12,339 bases of DNA, taken from positions 1-12,339 of the forward strand of contig JAIROB010000174.1 of assembly GCA_031257695.1 (NCBI GenBank). Direction: 5' to 3'. Source of the DNA: Treponema sp. Its GTDB lineage: Bacteria; Spirochaetota; Spirochaetia; Treponematales; Breznakiellaceae. Both the position numbers and the translations under genes were made by a program. The notes under the pieces were generated by a model. It searched no databases and was not told where the DNA came from. It saw nothing but the letters and a program-made list of their open reading frames with translations. This document shows, in pieces, positions 1 through 5,766 of this stretch (the first letter of the stretch is position 1; each line of letters begins with the position of its first letter).

Positions 1-1
1 C

Positions 2-136
2 GCCATCGCCTCCAAAGTGGAGCGGGCCATCAAGGCGCGGGTCGAGGGGGTTTACGACATCATGGTCCATGTGGAGCCCGCGGGGAACCGCGAAAAGGAA
101 GGCTTCGGGCTCAAAGAAACCCAGGCGATCGATTGA
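2..136 (+). CDS. C-terminal end of a probable cation diffusion facilitator (CDF) metal transporter, partial
   Basis: An open frame enters from the left edge and stops at TGA 134-136, giving 44 residues. The fragment has an amphipathic helix (IASKVERAIKARVEGV), then a strand (YDIMVHVEPAGN) and a polar tail ending GLKETQAID. Helix plus final V-H-V-E-P strand is what the cytoplasmic dimerisation domain of CDF zinc/iron/manganese exporters looks like at its C-terminus. That assignment rests on recognition of a short tail only; the membrane domain lies outside the window, so metal specificity cannot be judged. No convincing rho-independent terminator follows it; the next gene (vapC) is convergent, 63 bases away. 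Confidence 0.55.
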   Translation, partial: AIASKVERAIKARVEGVYDIMVHVEPAGNREKEGFGLKETQAID

Positions 137-199
137 CAGGCGGCAAAAAAAGAAATTGGCGGTGGGCAAGGCAACAGCGCTGCTGCTCCCTGTTAATTG

Positions 200-646
200 C
201 TAATTGAGAGGTTGCTGTTTTTTAGGTTTTGGCGGAAGCCAGAGAAAGGAGATGGATTCGTGTTCTTCAACGATTTCAAGTTCATGATGGTCGCTGGTAA
301 CGAAGGTTGCAGAAAGATTTTTGGCAACAGCGATTCCCAGAGAATCGGCGTGGGATATCTTATTACGAGACTTCAAACGCGCCGCTTCGTCAATGATACT
401 ATCGGTGATTTCTCTAACAATGGTGACGGGCAAGTTATGAATCCTCTGCCACAGTATGTACATTTCATCATCGTTCTTTTCCCGTCGGAAGCTGTAAATA
501 ACTTCCGACAAATTGACCGCGCTTATGTAGACAACAGCGTCATTCGCGGCGGCCTGGTCGAGGACATTTTCAACAATATCAGCCCCTTCTTCGTTTTTGA
601 TATAGGCAATCAGCGCACAGGCGTCAAGGCAATAAGTATTGGTCAC
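200..646 (-). CDS. vapC: VapC-like PIN-domain ribonuclease toxin
   Basis: 148 residues, the usual size of a single PIN domain. Acidic active-site residues expected for PIN nucleases are present: D8 in the first strand (YCLDACALI), N45/E48 after strand two (AVNLSEV), D101 in ISHADSLGIA and D119 in FVTSDH. PIN toxins use these to bind Mg2+/Mn2+ and cut RNA, in VapC often tRNA or rRNA; the actual target cannot be read here. The start is GTG at 646, which overlaps the antitoxin stop (GTGA), and there is no strong ribosome site of its own, so translation is probably coupled to vapB. The tail after D119 is basic and proline-rich (LPPKPKKQQPLN). Local base composition is much lower in GC than the genes to the right, suggesting acquisition by transfer. 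Confidence 0.9.
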   Translation of the reverse strand: MTNTYCLDACALIAYIKNEEGADIVENVLDQAAANDAVVYISAVNLSEVIYSFRREKNDDEMYILWQRIHNLPVTIVREITDSIIDEAARLKSRNKISHADSLGIAVAKNLSATFVTSDHHELEIVEEHESISFLWLPPKPKKQQPLN

Positions 647-981
647 ACAAATTTCTCAAGGCCCAATTCAGCGGGGGTAACGCCGCGTTTTACCGCTGTC
701 GCAAGCGCTTCCGGCGATATTTTACGAAAAAGTTTAGCTTCTTCCCGCAAGAGGTCACGGGCGCGTTCCTTAAATAGTTCTTCCGTGGAGAATTTAGAAT
801 CTTTAAACATTCCCCGCAACTTGCGCCAGGGATATGGGTCTTTATCCGCTTCTTTGGACGGTTCCTGCGATTCGGGCGTTACGATAAGTTCAACCTTTGC
901 CTTTCCCGCAGGGATATACAGGGGGATATCAAAAAAAAGCCGGTGGTCCACAGGGATTTCTACAATTTGTTCTATGGTCAT
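643..981 (-). CDS. vapB: VapB-like antitoxin, cognate of the PIN toxin
   Basis: 112 residues, immediately upstream of and overlapping vapC by four bases, the standard antitoxin-first order. The N-terminal ~35 residues (IVEIPVDHRLFFDIP, IPAGKAKVELIV) form two short beta strands with an I-P-A-G-K turn, a pattern I associate with antitoxins paired with PIN toxins in spirochaetes and cyanobacteria. Residues 53-80 (RKLRGMFKDSKFSTEELF and the following charged helix) look like the toxin-neutralising segment. An extra ~30 residues follow (SPEALATAVKRGVTPAELGLEKF), longer than I expect for the family. The ATG at 981 has a perfect ribosome site, AAGGAG six bases upstream. It should bind and inhibit the toxin and, with it, repress its own promoter; a small inverted repeat overlaps the -10 region. 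Which DNA-binding fold it uses is not obvious. Confidence 0.8.
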   Translation of the reverse strand: MTIEQIVEIPVDHRLFFDIPLYIPAGKAKVELIVTPESQEPSKEADKDPYPWRKLRGMFKDSKFSTEELFKERARDLLREEAKLFRKISPEALATAVKRGVTPAELGLEKFV

Positions 982-986
982 GGATT

Positions 987-1029
987 ACTCCTTGCCATGG
1001 AGTGTAGCAGGAAAAGGGAAACAATGCAA
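987..1029 (-). promoter_or_regulatory. Candidate vapBC promoter with possible autoregulatory operator
   Basis: Reading the minus strand, TTGCAT (1029-1024), 17 bases, then TACACT (1006-1001) makes a plausible but weak sigma-70 promoter. An inverted repeat ACTCC-N7-GGAGT (987-991 and 999-1003) overlaps the -10 element and the ribosome site. A toxin-antitoxin complex bound here would block transcription, in keeping with usual TA autoregulation. The arms are only five bases, so the operator role is inference. Confidence 0.4.
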
Positions 1030-1045
1030 GGACGACGCAGGCGGA

Positions 1046-1074
1046 TTGCGGTTTTGGGCGTTTTTGTCGATAAT
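1046..1074 (+). promoter_or_regulatory. Candidate promoter of the 634-residue protein gene, near-leaderless
   Basis: TTGCGG (1046-1051), 17 bases, then GATAAT (1069-1074). The -10 matches five of six consensus bases, the -35 three of six. Initiation about seven bases after the -10 would fall at roughly 1081, just before the ATG at 1084, so the transcript would have almost no leader. This fits the absence of a ribosome binding site there. Confidence 0.4.
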
Positions 1075-1083
1075 TAAAGCTAT

Positions 1084-2988
1084 ATGACCTTGAAACCGGC
1101 TTTGTACAGCATGTTGATATCCTATGCGAACAAGGAGCGCTCCCCCTACATTGACACCGAGGCTTTTATCCTTTTTGTGGAAAAATACGCCCAGCACGTG
1201 GTCGACGAACAGCCGGAATGGACCATTTGGTCCAAGGACGCGAGCAGAAAATTTTGGGAAGAACTGGGCCCCCTCATGGAAGAAGGCAAATGCGCTCTCC
1301 TTACTGAAAAAACCGGCGCCCGGATTTATTTACGCAGGTTTTATATAGACCTGCTGGAAGGGGCCTACGCAAACCCGGATGAAACCGCGTCGATTCCCTT
1401 TCCTTCGGAGACATATTTTAAAATCAAAATATCCCCTGAACACTTAAAATCCCTGAACGTGGTCACCGACATGGTCGCCTACCTCGACAATCCCCAGAGC
1501 GAAGAGATGCCGCTTATATTCCTGGTTTTTCCGCCGGGGCTTCCGGGCGCCCTGATAGTGTCAACCATGATACCCCGGCGGCTTTCGGAAACAGCAATGC
1601 TGAAGGCGCGGTATTTCCTCCGCATCAAAGACAATAAGGACTACCTGCAAAACAAGCTCATCCCCCATTTCCAGGGCAGGGAGGCCCAGCTGCGGGATCT
1701 GTTTAACCGGATACTGATGCGGCCCATGGATTGCCTGAACGATCTGGAGAGCGGGGAGGACTTTCCCTATGCGTTCTGGTCCGCCTTCTGCGGCCTGATG
1801 AGAAGCGACATTACCAGAAAAAAGGAACTGCTGCCTGTGGATATCGCGGTGATGCAGTCCACATACATCATTGAAATTATGAACAACTATTTCCGTGCCA
1901 AGGCGTTTAAGCGAAAGGAACGGGAAATAGCCCTTAACGATTTGGGTCTTGAATTTGACAGCCCCCCCTATGCCTTTTCCATGGACGCTATCCTGAAATT
2001 CACCAACAGCAAAGGGGTTCCCCTGCTGGGTCTGTATTCCCAGCAGGATCTGCAGCGCTGGCTTGAGGAAAGGATACGCGCCGTCAGCTCGGAGGCGCTG
2101 CCGGAAATACTCCTCATCACCGGCCCCGCGGACGCAAAACGGTACATCAGAAAGGCGCATTACTTTACCTTCAGCGTAAAACTGCTCAACGAGGCCCGGC
2201 CCGTCATCAGACAGGCCGTTAAGGATCGCTGGAACGGGATTATCAAGGAGTACCGCAGGGAACTGGCAATGGAGAAGGACGAGGACTACGAAAGGCTCCT
2301 GCAGCGCCTTGTGGGGGAACTGACCCCGGATTTTATGGCGGTTCTGGTGGATAAAAAGTTGTACCTGGTCTGCGATGAACTGGAACAAGCCCAGGGGTTT
2401 ATTCCTGAAAATTCCCGGTTTTTTCTCCATGGGGGCGCGCTTCTGCCCCTGGCGACCATTCTTTTGATGAAACGCAAGGAAGTCCTGGCGGAAGCAAAGG
2501 CGCTGCTGCCCTTCTGGTATTCGATTCCCCTTTTTGTCGTCCTGATATCCTTATACAAGAAACTGAAAAAAATCCGGTTTGGGAAAAAAAACAAGCCGGA
2601 AAAGGATGTTTCCGACGGGCAGCCCGGGGGGAACGGGAACCGGGAAAAGGAAATAAAGGAAGCCGGACGGCGCCTGGAATCGGAAATTGTTCCCTTCGGC
2701 GAGGCGATCGACCTTTATCTGGGACGGCTGGAAAACCGGTGGAACACCCTGCTCTCCAAACAGGCGCGGGAGGATCTCTCCACGGATGTTAAGACCCTGG
2801 TGCGGGACCGGCTGCGGCAGGCGCTGCACGGCCAGCGGCATATAATGTTAACCAGGGATTCCCTTGAAAAACTTGGGGCGCGCATAATCGAGGAAAACAG
2901 CGCCCTTAGGGATTTAAACAACCAGGGCGATCTCCGTCAATTCATAGTCCTCTACATGGTAAACCTCCTTATTCAGGGAAAATTTTAA
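1084..2988 (+). CDS. Uncharacterised 634-residue protein with one membrane segment
   Basis: I do not recognise a family. There is no signal peptide. Residues 1-470 look soluble and mostly helical, with charged stretches (e.g. 270-290, 395-410), a proline-rich hydrophobic patch near 143-165 (PLIFLVFPPGLPGALIV) and two short hydrophobic stretches around 416-430 and 447-463. A clear membrane helix lies at about 474-492 (LLPFWYSIPLFVVLISL), followed by a strongly basic run (YKKLKKIRFGKKNK), which by the positive-inside rule suggests a cytoplasmic C-terminal part. Residues 505-523 are a low-complexity linker rich in G, N and D; 525-634 are predicted helical and charged, ending in a hydrophobic helix (FIVLYMVNLLI). 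The ATG has no ribosome site, but a promoter ends just before it. It is transcribed toward ssb, 136 bases away. Coding is supported by length and codon use like its neighbours; function unknown. Confidence 0.8.
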   Translation: MTLKPALYSMLISYANKERSPYIDTEAFILFVEKYAQHVVDEQPEWTIWSKDASRKFWEELGPLMEEGKCALLTEKTGARIYLRRFYIDLLEGAYANPDETASIPFPSETYFKIKISPEHLKSLNVVTDMVAYLDNPQSEEMPLIFLVFPPGLPGALIVSTMIPRRLSETAMLKARYFLRIKDNKDYLQNKLIPHFQGREAQLRDLFNRILMRPMDCLNDLESGEDFPYAFWSAFCGLMRSDITRKKELLPVDIAVMQSTYIIEIMNNYFRAKAFKRKEREIALNDLGLEFDSPPYAFSMDAILKFTNSKGVPLLGLYSQQDLQRWLEERIRAVSSEALPEILLITGPADAKRYIRKAHYFTFSVKLLNEARPVIRQAVKDRWNGIIKEYRRELAMEKDEDYERLLQRLVGELTPDFMAVLVDKKLYLVCDELEQAQGFIPENSRFFLHGGALLPLATILLMKRKEVLAEAKALLPFWYSIPLFVVLISLYKKLKKIRFGKKNKPEKDVSDGQPGGNGNREKEIKEAGRRLESEIVPFGEAIDLYLGRLENRWNTLLSKQAREDLSTDVKTLVRDRLRQALHGQRHIMLTRDSLEKLGARIIEENSALRDLNNQGDLRQFIVLYMVNLLIQGKF

Positions 2989-3068
2989 AAAATTCTTGGT
3001 ACATTTGTCACTTTGACTAAAGCATTTTGCCGTTTCCGCCCCCTTACCCTGGTATCATGGCAATCATA

Positions 3069-3096
3069 TTGACCATGTTCCGGCGGTTCTGATTAT
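3069..3096 (+). promoter_or_regulatory. Candidate ssb promoter
   Basis: TTGACC (3069-3074), 16 bases, then GATTAT (3091-3096), placing initiation near 3103 and giving a leader of about 20 bases containing the ribosome site GGAGGT at 3115-3120. The -35 is strong (five of six), the -10 moderate (four of six). No terminator is visible between the previous stop and here, so readthrough is also possible. Confidence 0.4.
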
Positions 3097-3124
3097 CGCC
3101 GGATACAGCTTTTTGGAGGTGGTT

Positions 3125-3550
3125 ATGAATAACCTCAATTCCATAATTATTGAAGGGAACATGGTCCGGGACCCTCTCTTCCGCTCCACCGCAAGGGGAA
3201 CCTCCCTTTGCACCTTCAGCATCGCATCGAACCGTTTCTACAAACAGGATTCGGGTCTGGAAAACGAGGTCAGTTTTTTTGACGTGGAGACATGGGCGGA
3301 ATTGGCGGAATCCTGCCACGATCTGGGGCATAAGGGAAGGGGTGTCAAAATTGTGGGCCGCTTAAAGCAGGACCGGTGGATCGGTCCGGACGGCAAACAG
3401 CGATCCAGGATTACCATCGTGGCCGAACACGTGGAATTCCGCCCTGAATTTAAACGGGACGTTCCCGCAGGGAACGATCCTTCAGAAGCGGGCGCTTCTG
3501 ATACTACGGTCGACGAAGACATTGAAACGATGTCCGCGGTGGCTTTTTAA
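3125..3550 (+). CDS. ssb: Single-stranded DNA-binding protein
   Basis: 141 residues from the ATG at 3125, chosen over an in-frame TTG at 3113 because GGAGGT (3115-3120) sits at proper distance before 3125 and would overlap the earlier start. The N-terminal ~107 residues are an SSB OB fold: NSIIIEGNMVRDPLFR, then LCTFSIASNRF, the family-typical SFFDVETWAELAE (50-62), G-R-G-V-K-I-V-G-R-L-K-Q-D-R-W (71-85) and ITIVAEHVEF. It coats single-stranded DNA in replication, repair and recombination. The tail after residue 110 is short and acidic (DTTVDEDIE) but ends MSAVAF, not the D-D-D-I-P-F-like tip that most bacterial SSBs use to recruit partners; only the terminal phenylalanine is kept. It is not flanked by rpsF and rpsR, where many bacteria keep their main ssb, so it may be a second copy. 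A strong terminator follows. Confidence 0.93.
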   Translation: MNNLNSIIIEGNMVRDPLFRSTARGTSLCTFSIASNRFYKQDSGLENEVSFFDVETWAELAESCHDLGHKGRGVKIVGRLKQDRWIGPDGKQRSRITIVAEHVEFRPEFKRDVPAGNDPSEAGASDTTVDEDIETMSAVAF

Positions 3551-3601
3551 AGGAGGTTGGCGTATAAAGGGGATAAAATAGTTTAGGCATAAATCGCCCT
3601 C

Positions 3602-5743
3602 CTAGGGAGCCGGGGCGTCGCTCCGGCTCCCGCTTTTTTCTTCCTGGGAGAAGAACCCGTCCTTCCAGTTAAAACGGACGGTATTGGGCAGGGGCGCCGC
3701 GTTTTTTACGGCGTTCATTACATCCCTGTAGTCCTTCTTATTGAGGGGAGGGCCTGAAAAGTCCAGAATGAACCGCCTGAATCCGGCCTCCCGCAGGAAG
3801 GGGATCTTGTCAACTATGGAAAAGGGCTTTTCCGGGTAGACCCTGGAGCCGTCCCGCTCCGCGACAAGCCTGAACTGCCCCTCCCTGCCGTCCTGGAAAC
3901 TGCCGAATCCGCAGGCCGGCCCCAAGTCCGCCCTGATACGGAACAGGGCGGGATAGGCAAAAACCGTAATAAAAGTCCGGGAGCGGCGGTTTTGCTCGAT
4001 GGTTTTTTCCCAATTCTGCCGGTTGTTTTCCAGGGGACAGACCAGGGCCTCGGTTCCCATGCCGGCGATGAACCCGGCGGCCCAGCGGTTAAACGCGTAG
4101 AGGTAGGGCCCGGCGATAAGGCGCGCTGCCGGCATATCCCGGAACAGGGATATATGCCCGGGGTTGTTCACCACGAATTCCCGGTAGCCCCTTTCAAAGA
4201 GCCGGGGGATCTCCTCCGCAAGGAGCCTGTCCAAAGCCTGGGGAAAATAGGGGTCCAGGACCAGGATCATTTCACCGGGCCTAAACGGCAGGGGGGGGCC
4301 GCTTTCCTCTAAAACGCGGGCCGCGGTTTTGCGGTTGTACTCCGTCATGGCCCGGACCGGCCTGACCGATTGGACCGCAAAGAGATCCTCCGGCCGGGAC
4401 ACCATGGCGTAGATCCCCTCGGGGAAGGCGCTGTTGTTCTTCCCGGCAAACGCATCCAGGCTCAAGGCCGGGGCTTTGTCATGGCCGGGCGCGCGGCGAC
4501 AGGTATCCAGGTTGTCCGGTATGATCCGGGCATAACGCCTGGACATGGCCCTGGTCTGGATAAGGTAAACCGAGTCCCCCTCCCCAAACCCGTCGGGGAT
4601 GGATATCCACCGTCCGGGGGCGCTCTTCGGCCCTGCCCCGGTTTCGTCCTCCGCAAAGGTCAATTTATGGGATTGCCGGCTGGAATCGTCCCGGCGGTGG
4701 AGCCGCACCGAATCCCCAACCACGGGAAGCGCCGGGGAGGCGGGGATAAGCCCCCGCAGCTCCCCCGGACGGCCCCTGACCCGGCGCAGGGTTCCCAGCG
4801 CTATGCCGGTTCCGCCGTCCTGCGCCGGGTTGAGCCACGGGACGGCTTCGCCCTGAGCCGGAAGCCCGGCAAAATAGAAGGTGGTTTTTGCGCGGGCAAA
4901 GTCCTTGCGTAGTATGCCCAGCCCTTCCGCAAGGCTCCTCTCCCGGTCCCCCTCCAGGCCGTCGATGACCCGGCGGTAGGCCCTTACCACGGCGCCCACG
5001 TACTCGGCGCTCTTCATGCGCCCCTCAATTTTGAAGGCGCCCGCCCCCGCGTCGGCCAGCGCGGGAACCTGTTCCAGTAGCTGCAGGTCCGCGGGGCTAA
5101 AGTAGTAGCCCCCGTCGCCCGCGCTCCGATCATCGCCGGAGTGACGGTAGAACCGCCGGCAGGCCTGGGCGCATATGCCCCGGTTGGCGGACTTACCCCC
5201 CAGGAAGCTGGAAAAAAGACAGAGCCCGGAGGCGCTGACGCAGAGCGCGCCGTGGACAAAGACCTCCAGCGCCATGTTGGTGTTGTCCCGTATCTCCCGT
5301 ATCTCCTCCAGGGAAAGCTCCCGCGCCAGAACCACCCGGGAAAAGCCGTGTTTGGAAAGAAAGTTCGCCCCCCTCGCAGAGGCGATATTCATCTGGGTGG
5401 AGGCGTGGAGGCGGAGGGAGGGGAAATACTCCCGGACCATCTTGACCACCCCAAAGTCCTGGACGATGACGCCGTCCGGCCCCAGGTTCGCCAAATACTT
5501 GAGGAGCTGATACATCCGATCCGCTTCCCGCTGTTCAAAAACCGTGTTGACCGTAACATAGACCTTGACCTTCATCCGGCGGGTCGTCCGCAGCAGGCCC
5601 TCAAGCTGGGAATAGGCAAAATTGGCGCTCCGGATCCGGGCGTTGAAGTTTTTCAGCCCCAGGTAAACCGCGTCCGCCCCCTCTCCCAGGGCCGCGTCAA
5701 GGGCCTCCGGCGAGCCCGCGGGGGCAAGGAGTTCGATGTTCAT
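3602..5743 (-). CDS. Long peptidase-U32-family protein, RlhA-like (probable RNA hydroxylation factor)
   Basis: 713 residues. The N-terminal third is a canonical U32 module: start ELLAPAGSPEAL, GADAVYLGL, VYVTVNTV, the D-G-V-I-V-Q-D strand, LRLHASTQMNI and the signature H-G-A-L-C-V-S-A-S-G-L-C (164-175). Four cysteines, C168, C175, C191 and C195, match the set thought to hold an iron-sulfur cluster, followed by FKIEGRMKS (237-245). Proteins of this length include E. coli RlhA (YdcP), needed for hydroxylation of a 23S rRNA cytidine with prephenate as precursor; 'collagenase' is the old label. The middle (about 300-430) resembles the beta-rich insert of that subgroup (DUF3656-like), and 490-690 looks like a second, degenerate barrel module. 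No clear ribosome site precedes the ATG; the gene is last in an operon, 23 bases after the VWA gene. Exact RNA target unknown. Confidence 0.88.
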   Translation of the reverse strand: MNIELLAPAGSPEALDAALGEGADAVYLGLKNFNARIRSANFAYSQLEGLLRTTRRMKVKVYVTVNTVFEQREADRMYQLLKYLANLGPDGVIVQDFGVVKMVREYFPSLRLHASTQMNIASARGANFLSKHGFSRVVLARELSLEEIREIRDNTNMALEVFVHGALCVSASGLCLFSSFLGGKSANRGICAQACRRFYRHSGDDRSAGDGGYYFSPADLQLLEQVPALADAGAGAFKIEGRMKSAEYVGAVVRAYRRVIDGLEGDRERSLAEGLGILRKDFARAKTTFYFAGLPAQGEAVPWLNPAQDGGTGIALGTLRRVRGRPGELRGLIPASPALPVVGDSVRLHRRDDSSRQSHKLTFAEDETGAGPKSAPGRWISIPDGFGEGDSVYLIQTRAMSRRYARIIPDNLDTCRRAPGHDKAPALSLDAFAGKNNSAFPEGIYAMVSRPEDLFAVQSVRPVRAMTEYNRKTAARVLEESGPPLPFRPGEMILVLDPYFPQALDRLLAEEIPRLFERGYREFVVNNPGHISLFRDMPAARLIAGPYLYAFNRWAAGFIAGMGTEALVCPLENNRQNWEKTIEQNRRSRTFITVFAYPALFRIRADLGPACGFGSFQDGREGQFRLVAERDGSRVYPEKPFSIVDKIPFLREAGFRRFILDFSGPPLNKKDYRDVMNAVKNAAPLPNTVRFNWKDGFFSQEEKSGSRSDAPAP
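3605..3639 (+). terminator. Rho-independent terminator of ssb, inside the end of the U32 gene
   Basis: A nine-base perfect stem, GGGAGCCGG (3605-3613) pairing with CCGGCTCCC (3623-3631), extends by a G-T and a G-C pair into a small loop and is followed by six T (3634-3639). The T run lies only on the plus-strand downstream side, so it acts for ssb. The whole element overlaps the last codons of the convergent U32 gene. Confidence 0.85.
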
Positions 5744-5766
5744 GGGAGCAGTATAGCAGAACGGGC

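Noticed and set aside
171..200. Possible terminator hairpin AACAG-N12-CTGTT between the transporter fragment and vapC
   Set aside because: The stem is only five base pairs and no T run follows on either strand at the right distance.
197..1087. A 296-codon plus-strand open frame opposite vapBC
   Set aside because: The minus strand has two recognisable TA proteins with four-base overlap and a perfect ribosome site. The plus-strand translation has no family character.
3551..3595. AGGAGG just after ssb, suggesting another small gene
   Set aside because: The only start codon (TTG at 3557) touches the site and the frame stops after ten codons.
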